From CBDBON01 sp965208395 (GTDB lineage Bacteria > Chloroflexota > Dehalococcoidia > Lucifugimonadales > CBDBON01): DNA of 64,000 nt. The notes under the pieces were generated by a model, which searched no databases, was not told the DNA's origin, and saw only the letters and a list, made by a program, of their open reading frames with translations. Within the stretch, counting starts at the first letter, position 1. Each line of letters begins with the position of its first letter. Positions 17,166-25,594 of the stretch are shown here, in pieces. The translations under genes were made by a program, and so were the position numbers. The stretch covers positions 248,001-312,000 of the forward strand of contig CBDBON010000002.1 of assembly GCA_965208395.1 (NCBI GenBank). Direction: 5' to 3'.

Positions 17166-17963
17166 GTGCTGGAGAATCTGAGTCTGGACGGCAAGACGAT
17201 CGTGATCACCGGAGGAGGGACGGGCCTCGGCCGGGAGATGAGCCTGGCGCTGGGACGCGCCGGGGCCGACCTCGTCATTGCGTCTCGTAGATTGGAGCTC
17301 ATCGAGGAGGTCGCCGGTCTCGTCCGAGAGATGGGCCGGAGCGCCGAGTCGGTCCCGACCGACGTGACCGACTCGGCGCAGGTGGAGAGGCTGGTCGGGG
17401 AGACCCTGGAGCGGTTCGGCAAGATCGACGTGCTGGTCAACAACGCCGGCATCGTCCGGGGGCGGGGTCCGACGCCGATCTGGGATGTGACCGACGAGGA
17501 GTGGAGGCTGGGGATCGATACGAACCTGACCGGATCGTTCTACTGCTCCAGGGCCGTAGCCAGGCACATGGTCGATCGGGGAGAGGGGAAGATCGTCAAC
17601 GTCGCGTCGGGCTTCGGCCTGCGTGGCGGGCGGGACAACTACATGTACACGTGCGGTAAGGGCGGCATCGTCCAGCTGACCCGGAGTCTCGCGATCAGCC
17701 TTGGACGTTACGGCGTGACGAGCACCTGCATAGTGCCCGGATACGTGCCGGTGGGGGAGGCCGCCACGGTTCCTCCGGCGCCCAACGAGTTTATCCCGGT
17801 GGGAAGGGGAGGGATGCCGTCGGAGCTGGGGCCCGTCGCGGTCTTCCTGGCCTCGTCGGCGTCCGACTATATGAACGGAGAGATGCTCATAATCGACGGC
17901 GGAGGTCTTGCCGGCGGCTATGCACCGACGGGTCACGCCCCCGACGTGCCGCTCGCCGTCTAG
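17166..17963 (+). CDS. short-chain dehydrogenase/reductase
   Basis: A 265-residue classical SDR. The cofactor motif TGGGTGLG is at 15-22, NNAG at 92-95, catalytic serine near 148 and the Y161-T-C-G-K165 pair. It is expected to be an NAD(P)-dependent oxidoreductase acting on a hydroxy or keto substrate, in the 3-oxoacyl-reductase/gluconate dehydrogenase part of the family; the substrate is not deducible. GTG start, preceded by GGAGGGAGC. It stands 35 bp upstream of a second, degenerate SDR, and the two may form a heteromer. Confidence 0.83.
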   Translation: MLENLSLDGKTIVITGGGTGLGREMSLALGRAGADLVIASRRLELIEEVAGLVREMGRSAESVPTDVTDSAQVERLVGETLERFGKIDVLVNNAGIVRGRGPTPIWDVTDEEWRLGIDTNLTGSFYCSRAVARHMVDRGEGKIVNVASGFGLRGGRDNYMYTCGKGGIVQLTRSLAISLGRYGVTSTCIVPGYVPVGEAATVPPAPNEFIPVGRGGMPSELGPVAVFLASSASDYMNGEMLIIDGGGLAGGYAPTGHAPDVPLAV

Positions 17964-17997
17964 GACTCTATGGATCTGCTCGACCGAGGAGGCGGAG

Positions 17998-18756
17998 ATG
18001 CCCGTACCAGAGGAGTGGGACCTGACCGGAAAGACGGCCCTGGTGACGGCCGACCGGCGCGGCTGGACGCCGACCCTGGCGTCGGCGCTGGCGGAGGCGG
18101 GCGCCGACGTGGCGATCGCCGGGTCGGCTGCGTCGGACCGCGACGGCGCGGCGGGCGAGGTGGAGCGCCTCGGACGCAGGGCGCTGTCGATAGACGCCGA
18201 TGTTGCAGACTCCGGCGACGTCAAGCGGGCGGTCCGGAGGGTGGCGGCCGACCTCGGCCGGATCGACATTCTCGTCAACAACGCCCGCGTCGAGTTCGGA
18301 AAGCCGTTCGTGGAGGTGACGGAGGCGGAGTGGCAGACGGTGATCGACTTCAACGTCAAGTCGGTCTTCCTGTGGAGCCAGGCCGCGGGCAGGCTGATGG
18401 TCGAGCAGGGGGCAGGACGGATCGTCAACATGGGATCGGGGCTGGCAGTGAGGGGCCTGTGGAACTCCGCCGCGGCCTGCGCAGCCCAGGGCGCGATACA
18501 CCAGCTCACCGCCGCACTCGCCTTGGAGTGGGCGAGGTCGAACGTGCGCGTCAACGGGATCGGAGCGGGATGGGTCACGACCGAGCCGCAGACCGAGGAG
18601 GCGCAGAGGGAGCTGCTGGTGCGCTACATACCATCCCGCCGCAAGGGGCATCCCGCCGATCTGTGCGGGCTGCTCGTCTACCTGGCGTCCGACGCCTGCG
18701 ACTTCGTTACGGGTCAGACCATCTTCATAGACGGCGGCGCGCTGGCGCACGCCTAG
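17998..18756 (+). CDS. degenerate SDR-fold protein, probable pseudoenzyme
   Basis: A 252-residue SDR-fold protein of normal length in which the functional residues are lost. The glycine-rich cofactor motif reads TADRRGWT (17-24) instead of TGxxxGxG. NNAG has become NNAR (94-97). The catalytic Y-x-x-x-K is A-C-A-A-Q (160-164). The fold-defining parts (DADVADSGDVKRAV, RIVNMGSGLAVRG, NVRVNGIGAGWV, FITGQT-like FVTGQTIFIDGG) are kept and the frame is intact, so it is conserved as a protein, not decayed. It follows the active SDR at 17166 and could be its structural partner. ATG 17998 follows GAGGCGGAG. Confidence 0.75.
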   Translation: MPVPEEWDLTGKTALVTADRRGWTPTLASALAEAGADVAIAGSAASDRDGAAGEVERLGRRALSIDADVADSGDVKRAVRRVAADLGRIDILVNNARVEFGKPFVEVTEAEWQTVIDFNVKSVFLWSQAAGRLMVEQGAGRIVNMGSGLAVRGLWNSAAACAAQGAIHQLTAALALEWARSNVRVNGIGAGWVTTEPQTEEAQRELLVRYIPSRRKGHPADLCGLLVYLASDACDFVTGQTIFIDGGALAHA

Positions 18757-18763
18757 CGTCAGG

Positions 18764-19030
18764 TCAGCTCGCCGCCGCTACAATCACCCTCTGGACGACG
18801 ACTATCAGGATGATGGCGACCATCGGGGAGAGGTCGAGCATCCCGAAGCTTGGCAGCACGCTCCGGATGGGTGCGAGAACCGGCTCGGTGATCTGATAGA
18901 TGATCGCGGCTATGGGATAGAAGGGACTGGACCTGTCGATGTTGATCCACGAGATTACGACGCGCCCGATGAGAGCCATCCAGAGCGCCGAGGCGAGCAG
19001 ATTTACGAAGAGTACTACGAACTCGCTCAA
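18764..19030 (-). CDS. yggT: YggT family membrane protein
   Basis: An 88-residue YggT/Ycf19-type membrane protein with two hydrophobic helices (about 4-28 and 68-87) and the family segment YQITEPVLAPIRSVLP at 45-60. Function is unsettled; members are linked to cell division or ion homeostasis. It starts at a TTG that overlaps the proC stop, so it is translationally coupled to proC, the usual pairing. Confidence 0.85.
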   Translation of the reverse strand: MSEFVVLFVNLLASALWMALIGRVVISWINIDRSSPFYPIAAIIYQITEPVLAPIRSVLPSFGMLDLSPMVAIILIVVVQRVIVAAAS

Positions 19031-19833
19031 CTTTTTTCACCAAGCGCGACCGATCTGTCGTACGCCGCTATGACCGCCTGAAGCACGGAGGCCCGGAAGC
19101 CTGAGCTCTCCATCCTGAACAGGGCCTCGATCGTGGTGCCCGCCGGCGAGGTGACCATGTCCTTGAGCTCCGCTGGATGCCTGCCCGACTCCTTGACGAG
19201 CCTCGCGCTCCCCAGCACCGTCTCGAGCGCGAGTTGCCTCGCCATATCTCTCGGCATTCCGAGGTAAACGCCCGCATCGATCAGCGACTCGACGAACATG
19301 AAGACGTAAGCGGGTCCGCTTGCGCTCAACGCCGTCGCCATGTCGATCAGCTTCTCGTCGGTGACGTAGAGCTCGGCTCCCAGTGTCTGGAGCATGCGCC
19401 TCGTCGCCTCCGTCTTCGCCCCGGACACCTCTGGAGCGGCGGTCCATACGCTCATCCCCGCGCCGATCTGGGCGGGGGTGTTCGGCATCACCCTTATAAC
19501 GGCGGGATGGGCCAGTCCGCGCACCAGCGTGTCCATGCCGGCGCCGGCGACGATTGACACCACGGCCACGTCGGCGCGTATGCCGCCGCCGATCTCTTCC
19601 ATCACGTCCTGGAGGCTCTGGGGCTTCACCGCGAGGACGGCGATGTCCGCGCCTAGCAGGGCGTCGGTATTGGCCGGGCAGGTCTTCAGCCCGTACCTCT
19701 CTTCCAGGTGGGCGCGCCTGGCCTCCACCGGCTCGCCGACGCCGATCTCGTCGGCGGAGGCGAGGCCGGCCTCCAGTATGCCGCCCAGCAGCGCCTCGGC
19801 CATCACTCCGCCGCCCACGAACGATATTTTCAT
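19027..19833 (-). CDS. proC: pyrroline-5-carboxylate reductase
   Basis: A 268-residue ProC that makes proline from pyrroline-5-carboxylate with NAD(P)H. The Rossmann motif is GGGVMAEALLGG (7-18), then AVKPQ near 69-73 and MPNTPAQIGAG near 117-127. The C-terminal signature ALSASGPAYVFMFVESL and VTSPAGTTIEAL are complete. Typical length. Translationally coupled to yggT by a TTGA overlap. Confidence 0.93.
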   Translation of the reverse strand: MKISFVGGGVMAEALLGGILEAGLASADEIGVGEPVEARRAHLEERYGLKTCPANTDALLGADIAVLAVKPQSLQDVMEEIGGGIRADVAVVSIVAGAGMDTLVRGLAHPAVIRVMPNTPAQIGAGMSVWTAAPEVSGAKTEATRRMLQTLGAELYVTDEKLIDMATALSASGPAYVFMFVESLIDAGVYLGMPRDMARQLALETVLGSARLVKESGRHPAELKDMVTSPAGTTIEALFRMESSGFRASVLQAVIAAYDRSVALGEKS

Positions 19834-19868
19834 GTCCAGTATCTAGCCACCGGCTCTTCCGGGCCTCC

Positions 19869-19909
19869 GGCCCTCATCCTAACCTTCCCCCGTCCGCGGG
19901 GGAAGGGAC
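19869..19909. repeat. REP-like GC palindrome, copy 3
   Basis: Lies between pdxA and proC, with arms CCTTCCCCCG and CGGGGGAAGG around TCCG. The flank reads CCCTCATCCTAA. Confidence 0.55.
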
Positions 19910-19924
19910 TTATCAGCACCTTCT

Positions 19925-20929
19925 CTAGGGCAGCCGTCTGTCGGCGGCCAGACTGACGGCCACCTTGATGGCCTCCAGCATGCTCTCGTGATCGGCGATT
20001 CCGCGCCAGGCGATGTCGAACGCCGTGCCGTGGTCGACAGACGTCCTGATGAACGGCAGGCCCAGGTTGACGCTCACGCTCCTGGCCCAGTCGTGGACCT
20101 TGACCGGAATGTGGCCCTGGTCGTGGTACATCGCCAGCACCGCGTCGTATGCGCCGTCGATGGCCTGGTTGAATACGGTGTCGGCCGGGATGGGGCCGGC
20201 GGCGTCTATCCCCCGCGACCGCGCGGCGTCGACCGCGGGCGCGATCTCCCGGGCCTCCTCCTCGCCTATCAGTCCTCCGTCGCTGGCGTGCGGGTTCAGG
20301 GCCGCCACGCCGATGCGGGGCGACTCCCATCCCCACTCCTTGAAGCTCCTGTCGGTGAGCTCTATCTTCGCCAGCACGTTGTCCCTGGTGACGTAGTCGC
20401 AGGCGGCTCTCAGCGACCGGTGAGTGGTCAGGTGGACGACGCGGAGCCCGCCGGCCATCAGCATGGTGGCGACCTCGCTCGCTCCTGTCTGGCTCTGGAA
20501 TATCTCCATGTGGCCCACGTCCCTGTGCCCGGCCAGCCTGCACGCTTCCTTGTTGATCGGCGCCGTGGCGATGGCCTGCACGCTGCCTGAACCGGCCAGC
20601 TCGCCAGCCTTCAGCACCCACTCCACGGCGGCCCGGCCCGCCTCCGCGCAGAGCCGGCCCGGCTCGATCAGCCCGTGGTCCAGATTCTCCAGGTCCAGGA
20701 CGTCTATCCCGTCCTGGCTCCCCACCACCTGGTCGAGCGAGTGGACGGCGCGGACGGATGCGCCGGACCCGATCGTCCGGAGCGCGTTATGGATGGCGGC
20801 TGCGCTTCCGATCACGAACGGGCGGCATCGCTGGTGGACGTTGTCGCTCAAAAGGGCCTTGGCGGTCACCTCCGGCCCTATGCCGGCGGGGTCGCCCATC
20901 GTAATGGCTATGTACGGCTTCGCGGTCAT
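19925..20929 (-). CDS. pdxA: 4-hydroxythreonine-4-phosphate dehydrogenase
   Basis: A 334-residue PdxA of pyridoxal phosphate synthesis (or the PdxA2-like branch used in sugar-acid catabolism). The N-terminal ITMGDPAGIGPE (9-20) and the metal-binding histidines in GHRDVGHMEIF, AMYHDQGHIPVK and SVDHGTAFDIA are all present. No pdxJ is nearby, so the biosynthetic or catabolic role is not settled by context. It precedes proC on the same strand with about 90 bp that hold a palindromic repeat. Confidence 0.88.
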   Translation of the reverse strand: MTAKPYIAITMGDPAGIGPEVTAKALLSDNVHQRCRPFVIGSAAAIHNALRTIGSGASVRAVHSLDQVVGSQDGIDVLDLENLDHGLIEPGRLCAEAGRAAVEWVLKAGELAGSGSVQAIATAPINKEACRLAGHRDVGHMEIFQSQTGASEVATMLMAGGLRVVHLTTHRSLRAACDYVTRDNVLAKIELTDRSFKEWGWESPRIGVAALNPHASDGGLIGEEEAREIAPAVDAARSRGIDAAGPIPADTVFNQAIDGAYDAVLAMYHDQGHIPVKVHDWARSVSVNLGLPFIRTSVDHGTAFDIAWRGIADHESMLEAIKVAVSLAADRRLP

Positions 20930-20994
20930 AAGAGCCGGTCCGTCGACTGTCCTCCGTTCGCGGACTCATTATAACGCTCGTAGCCCGGTAAAGA

Positions 20995-21023
20995 CGAGAG
21001 GCCCGCCAACGGCGGGCCTCTCG
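20995..21023 (-). terminator. terminator after nrdJ
   Basis: A perfect 13-bp stem, CGAGAGGCCCGCC against GGCGGGCCTCTCG, with a 3-base loop. On the minus strand it is followed by TCTTTA. It lies 60 bp downstream of the nrdJ stop. Confidence 0.75.
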
Positions 21024-21082
21024 TAATCGATGCGCGGCGGACGACTCGCGGAGGCACCTGCGAACCGTTCGCTCTGCCGGGG

Positions 21083-23551
21083 TTATTCACACTTGTTATA
21101 CCCGCAGTCGGGACAGCTCAGGCATCCCTCCTGGTGGACGAGGAATCCCGAGCAGTCCGGGCACTTCGCGCCGCTGGACAGCTGGTGTCCGTTGCTGTTG
21201 GAGCCGTTCGGCTGGGTGGATGGGAAGAGGCCCAGCTGCGCCGCGCTCTCCGTCGACACCGCCGCTTCGAGGCCGGTCCGCGGCTGGACCTGGACCTCGT
21301 CTTTGGTACGGTGGCTGAGCACCTGGGCGACCGCGTCTTCGGCGGACCTTATGAGGTTGCCGTCGTCCCAGACGGGGCAGCAGGTCGTGCCCCGGAGCTG
21401 ATCGATGACCTGGTCCGGGTCTATGCCCGACCGCAGGGCCAGGGATATCAGGCGCGAGAGGCCGTCCAGGTGGGCGGCGTCGCATCCACCCGCCTTGCCG
21501 GAGGTGCTGAACACCTCGAACGGACGCCCCCTTTCGTCGAAGTTGACGGTGACGAAAAGGGTGCCGTGTCCGGTCCGTATGCGGTCGGTGATACCCCTGA
21601 CCGAGGAGGGCCGCTGGCGCGGGACGAGCAGGCGCTGCGTCTCCTCGTCGTCCCGGGTCTCGCTGCCCGTCTCGAGCACCTGCATCGACTTCGACCCGTC
21701 CCGGTAGACGGTGACGGCCTTGCATCCGGTCTCCCACGCGAGCTTCAGCGCGCTGTCGATGTCGTCGACGCTGGCGCTGTTCGGCAGGTTTATCGTCTTG
21801 GAGACGGAGTTCGTGACGTGCTTCTGCCAGACGGCTTGCATCCGGACGTGGGACTCGGGGCTGATGGCCATCGAGGTCCTGAACAGCGCCGGGTCGGCGC
21901 CGTGCTGCCGCAGGATATTCTCCGCGTCTTGGGGGCTGTCGGCGATCTGCTCCAGCGCCTCCCTGACGATCGACTCGTCCCCCAGACTCATCCTCAGCGT
22001 CTCCCACACCGACGTCGGCGCATCCAGCAGCCGGGTGCTGCTTCCCTCGTGGTCCTTCCACAGGACATTCGACCACCAGCCGATGGCGAAGTGGGGCTCT
22101 ATGCCGCTGGAGCATCCGGCGAGCCGGCTTATCGTGCCCGTTGGGGCGATCGTGAGGACGCTGGAGTTGCGGACCGGAGGCATCCCGCGCTCCTTGAGCC
22201 GGGACCGGTAGAATTCGGGGAACGGGCCGCGCTCTTCCGCGAGCCGCCGCGATTCGTCCCACGCCGTATCGTTGAGGAAGCCGCCGAGTCTGTCGGCCAG
22301 TGCGAGGGCCTCATCCGAGTCATACGGGATATTGAGGCGCACCAGCGTGTCGGCCCAGCCCATGACGCCGAGACCTATCCTCCGGGTGGCCAGATTGACC
22401 TCCCTCAGCTTAGGCAGCGGGAATTCGTTCACCTCTATTACGTCGTCCAGGAACCGCACCGAGGTGCGAACGGTCTCCTCCAGGGCCGTCCAGTCGAGGT
22501 CGCCGTCTCCGATGTGAAGATCGAGGTTTATCGAGCCGAGGCAGCAGTTGCCGTAGTTCTCCAGGAACTCCTCGCCGCAGGGATTGGAGGTCTCGATGAG
22601 TCCCATCTGCGGATTGGGCGCCGTCTCCCATACGCGGTCGATGAAGACGACTCCGGGGTCGCCGGTCTTCCAGGCCGACTCGGTGATTTCGTGCCAAAGC
22701 TGTCTCGCGGAGACGACCTCCACCACCTCGTCCACCGGGCCGCCGCCCGTGTCGCGAGGGTTGACCAGAGCCCAGTCTCCATCCGCCTCGACGGCTCGCA
22801 TGAACGCATCGGTGATCTGCACCGAGATGTTGAAGTTCTGGAGGGTGTCGTCGCCGTCCTTGCAGTGGATGAACTCCCGGACGTCCGGGTGGCTGTCTCT
22901 GATCTGGCCCATGTGCGCGCCGAGGCGGAATGCGCCCTGCGTCAGGGTCGCCCCGACGGCCGAGTAGAGCTTCATGACGGCGATGGGCCCGCAGGCCTCG
23001 CCGTGCGTGGTCGCTATCCTGTCCCGCTTCGGCCTGAGCTTGGAGAAGCCAAACCCGATACCGCCGCCCCATTTTTCGATCATCGCCGCATCCGAGGCGA
23101 CCTGCATGATCGAGTCCATTTCGTCCTCCGGGGAGACGACGAAGCATGCGGAGAGACATCCTCGGCCGGTCCCCGCGTTGACCAGCGTCGGAGAGTTGGG
23201 CAGGAACTTAAGCGACCGGAGGAGGTGCAGGTAACGTTCTGCCCACTCCGCCCGGACCTCCTCGGGCTCGGCCTCCGCTATCGCGCTGGAGACGCGGATG
23301 AACAACTCCTCCGGCGTCTCAACAGGCTGCCCCGCGTCATCCTTCCTGAGGTAGCGCTTCCGCATGATCTCCAGTGCGTTGTCGGAGAGCTCGGCGTGGC
23401 CGTTGAGCGCCGGCTTACCGGTGAACTCGAGGGACTGGGCGACGGCCTCGGTGACCTCGCCGGACAGGCCTGCCGACCGCAGCGCCTTCAAAACCTCTTC
23501 CAGGGAATGCTCGCGGCCCTCGGGTCCGCTGGAGGTGTGGTCTCGGATCAT
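21083..23551 (-). CDS. nrdJ: vitamin B12-dependent (class II) ribonucleotide reductase
   Basis: An 822-residue adenosylcobalamin-dependent reductase that makes deoxynucleotides with or without oxygen. Visible landmarks are FLPNSPTLVNAG near 117-128, the cysteine strand CLSACFV near 132, SNPCGEEF near 325 with the active-site cysteine, and the phosphate-binding IAPTGTISRLAG near 468. The C-terminus ends in a zinc ribbon (CPDC...CLSCPDCGYNKCE, last 27 residues) typical of the family. The nrdR regulator gene lies directly upstream on the same strand. I looked for a cobalamin riboswitch in the 146-bp leader and saw none. Confidence 0.93.
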   Translation of the reverse strand: MIRDHTSSGPEGREHSLEEVLKALRSAGLSGEVTEAVAQSLEFTGKPALNGHAELSDNALEIMRKRYLRKDDAGQPVETPEELFIRVSSAIAEAEPEEVRAEWAERYLHLLRSLKFLPNSPTLVNAGTGRGCLSACFVVSPEDEMDSIMQVASDAAMIEKWGGGIGFGFSKLRPKRDRIATTHGEACGPIAVMKLYSAVGATLTQGAFRLGAHMGQIRDSHPDVREFIHCKDGDDTLQNFNISVQITDAFMRAVEADGDWALVNPRDTGGGPVDEVVEVVSARQLWHEITESAWKTGDPGVVFIDRVWETAPNPQMGLIETSNPCGEEFLENYGNCCLGSINLDLHIGDGDLDWTALEETVRTSVRFLDDVIEVNEFPLPKLREVNLATRRIGLGVMGWADTLVRLNIPYDSDEALALADRLGGFLNDTAWDESRRLAEERGPFPEFYRSRLKERGMPPVRNSSVLTIAPTGTISRLAGCSSGIEPHFAIGWWSNVLWKDHEGSSTRLLDAPTSVWETLRMSLGDESIVREALEQIADSPQDAENILRQHGADPALFRTSMAISPESHVRMQAVWQKHVTNSVSKTINLPNSASVDDIDSALKLAWETGCKAVTVYRDGSKSMQVLETGSETRDDEETQRLLVPRQRPSSVRGITDRIRTGHGTLFVTVNFDERGRPFEVFSTSGKAGGCDAAHLDGLSRLISLALRSGIDPDQVIDQLRGTTCCPVWDDGNLIRSAEDAVAQVLSHRTKDEVQVQPRTGLEAAVSTESAAQLGLFPSTQPNGSNSNGHQLSSGAKCPDCSGFLVHQEGCLSCPDCGYNKCE

Positions 23552-23697
23552 CGTTAGCTCCTGATTGGGGGGAGGGCGCCGATTTCGGCGGGCTCGTCCT
23601 GGCTTCTTGCTTGTAATCGTTCCGGCATTCTCCGACTGCTGTGTGTACGAAAGGGAGTAGGCTCCGCCGAAGGGTGGACGGCCGTCGAGCCGGCTTG

Positions 23698-24267
23698 TCA
23701 GGCCGGTTCGACGTGTGGACGTTTCGGTCTTCGGCCGCGCCTCTTGCGGCGGTTGGTCCGGGGCAGGTCTTCGACCTCGTCGAGGAAGGAGAGCTGGTTT
23801 CCCGGCTCCGTCCGAGGCTCGCCGGGCTCCAGCAGAGCGTCTATCTCGGCCTTGAAGCTCTCGATGTCCCTGAAGTCCCGGTACACGCTTGCGAATCGGA
23901 TGTATGCGACTCGGTCCATCCTTATCAGCCGATCCATGACCAACTCACCGATGAGCTTGCTCTGGATCTCCGCGCGGCCTGCTTCGTAGAGGTGGGTCTG
24001 AATGTCGTCCACTCCCTTGTCTATGCTGCCTATGGGGAGCGGCCGCTTCGCGCACGCCTTCGTCAGGCTGATCCGGAGCTTCTCCCGGCTGAACTCCTCG
24101 CGGCGGCCATCCCGTTTCACCACGAGCAGCGCGCCGGTCTGCACCCCTTCGTAGGTGGTGAACCTGAGGCTGCACCGGAGACATTCGCGACGGCGTCGTA
24201 TCCCGGCTCCAGCGTCTCTGGAGTCCATCACCTTCGAGTCGTCGTGAGCGCAATAGGGACAGAGCAC
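23698..24267 (-). CDS. nrdR: transcriptional repressor NrdR
   Basis: A 189-residue NrdR, the ATP-cone and zinc-ribbon repressor of ribonucleotide reductase genes. The zinc ribbon begins at the N-terminus (VLCPYC...CLRCSLRFTTYE), which fixes the start at GTG 24267; longer frames lack sense. The ATP cone follows (VVKRDGRREEFSREKLRISLTKACAKRPLP) and the sequence RVAYIRFASVYRDFRDIESF ends the core. About 35 extra basic residues (RRKRRGRRPKRP) extend the C-terminus beyond the usual 150. Two NrdR-box-like sites lie just upstream, implying autoregulation. Confidence 0.9.
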   Translation of the reverse strand: MLCPYCAHDDSKVMDSRDAGAGIRRRRECLRCSLRFTTYEGVQTGALLVVKRDGRREEFSREKLRISLTKACAKRPLPIGSIDKGVDDIQTHLYEAGRAEIQSKLIGELVMDRLIRMDRVAYIRFASVYRDFRDIESFKAEIDALLEPGEPRTEPGNQLSFLDEVEDLPRTNRRKRRGRRPKRPHVEPA

Positions 24268-24302
24268 AGCGGCGCGTCCAGTCCTTGGCCGAATACCCGA
24301 CA

Positions 24303-24348
24303 CACACCATATCGTGTGGTTCGGCCACGTTAACACCATATATGGGAG
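24303..24348 (-). promoter_or_regulatory. tandem NrdR-box-like sites upstream of nrdR
   Basis: Box 1 at 24303-24318 is CACACCATATCGTGTG, a near-perfect inverted repeat close to the NrdR consensus (ACACwATATATwGTGT). Box 2 at 24333-24348 begins ACACCATATATGG. The two starts are about 30 bp apart, close to three helical turns as in known tandem NrdR boxes. They lie 36-81 bp before the nrdR start. Confidence 0.6.
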
Positions 24349-24414
24349 GGTGTCAATGTTAAATCCTGACGTGTTACGGGCAGGTTTCCGGTCGTCGGCC
24401 ACGGGCGGCAATAG

Positions 24415-24442
24415 AAGAGGCCGCCCGTCGGGGCGGCCTCTT
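24415..24442 (-). terminator. hairpin terminator after ftsZ
   Basis: A 12-bp perfect stem (AAGAGGCCGCCC / GGGCGGCCTCTT) with a 4-base loop, 36 bp after the ftsZ stop. No strong T-run follows, so it may be only partly effective. Confidence 0.6.
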
Positions 24443-24477
24443 GGTCGCGACTCGAATCGATTCCGGCCGGTCGTCTA

Positions 24478-25578
24478 TCAGCGCTCGACGCGCGACCCGT
24501 TTCGGGCCTTGCTCTTGGAGTATCTGCGGAGGAAGGGAGGCAGATCGAGGTCCGACTCATCGTTTGCGAGAGCCTCCTCCAGCATCGCGCTGATCTGCTC
24601 CTCGCGCTCCTGCAGGGTCTCCGGGGTGGGGAAGCCGGTTGCGACGATGGTCAGCTTGACCTCGCCCTCCATCTTCGAGTCAGTGACCATGCCAAAGATG
24701 ATGTTGGCCTCAGGGTCCACCATTCGCTGGATCACCTCGGACGCCTCGTGCAGCTCGGACAGTCTCAGGTCGGAGCCGCCGGTGATGTTGAGAAGGACGC
24801 CCTTCGCCCTCTCTATGGATGAGTCGAGGAGGGGGTTGGTGATGGCGTTCTGGGCCGCGTCCCGCGCCCGGTTCGCGCCCGATCCCCATCCGATGGACAT
24901 CCATGCGGGGCCGGCGTTGCGCATTATGGCGTTGATGTCAGCGAAGTCGACGTTGATCTGACCCGGGACCGTGACCAGCTCGGCGATCGACTGGACGCCG
25001 GATCTGAGGACGTCGTCGGCGATCTTGAAGGCATTGTCCGCCGTGATCTCCTCCTCGCAGATGACGTGAAGGCGCTCGTTGGGGATCACGAGGAGAGTGT
25101 CCACATTCTGCTTGAGGGTCTTGATGCCCTCCTCGGCCTGGCGCGCTCTCTGGGCTCCCTCGAAGCTGAACGGACAGGTCACGACCCCGACGGTAAGAGC
25201 GCCGGACTCCTTGGCGATCTGGGCCAGGACGGGCGCCGCGCCCGTCCCGGTGCCTCCGCCCATTCCCGCCGCAACGAACACCATGTCGGCATCGCGTATC
25301 GCCTCGAACAGCTCCTCGCGACTCTCCTCGGCCGAGCGCATCCCAAGGTCGGGGTCGCCTCCGACGCCCTGGCCGCGCGTCAGCTGCTCGCCGATCCGTA
25401 TCTTGAGCGGCACATCCGACTTCAGCAACGCCTGGGCGTCGGTGTTGACGGCAACGTATTCGACGCCGGGCATCCGTTCCCGGAACATCCTCGACACGGC
25501 GTTCGATCCGCCACCCCCAACTCCTACGACTCGTATCCGCGCGATCTCCTTCGCGTCGAAGTTCTGCATCATATCCAT
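24478..25578 (-). CDS. ftsZ: cell division protein FtsZ
   Basis: A 366-residue tubulin-like GTPase that forms the division ring. The GTP-binding signature GGGTGTG is at 107-113, the N-terminal VGVGGGGSNAV at 18-27, and the T7 loop NVDFADINAIM near 208-218 supplies the catalytic aspartates. The linker after residue 320 is short, ending DLDLPPFLRRYSKSK, a conserved partner-binding tail. It follows ftsA by 16 bp. Confidence 0.95.
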   Translation of the reverse strand: MDMMQNFDAKEIARIRVVGVGGGGSNAVSRMFRERMPGVEYVAVNTDAQALLKSDVPLKIRIGEQLTRGQGVGGDPDLGMRSAEESREELFEAIRDADMVFVAAGMGGGTGTGAAPVLAQIAKESGALTVGVVTCPFSFEGAQRARQAEEGIKTLKQNVDTLLVIPNERLHVICEEEITADNAFKIADDVLRSGVQSIAELVTVPGQINVDFADINAIMRNAGPAWMSIGWGSGANRARDAAQNAITNPLLDSSIERAKGVLLNITGGSDLRLSELHEASEVIQRMVDPEANIIFGMVTDSKMEGEVKLTIVATGFPTPETLQEREEQISAMLEEALANDESDLDLPPFLRRYSKSKARNGSRVER

Positions 25579-25594
25579 TCGCTCCTCCGTTGCC

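Noticed and set aside
21134..23557. Long plus-strand reading frame (807 codons) opposite nrdJ
   Set aside because: The minus strand encodes a complete class II ribonucleotide reductase with all motifs; the plus frame is open only because of high GC and has no recognisable domain. The same applies to long antisense frames opposite gyrA, dnaJ/prmA and the DmdA-like gene.
23552..23697. Possible cobalamin riboswitch before nrdJ
   Set aside because: No B12-box (GCCACTG-like) or expected stems could be seen in the 146-bp leader.
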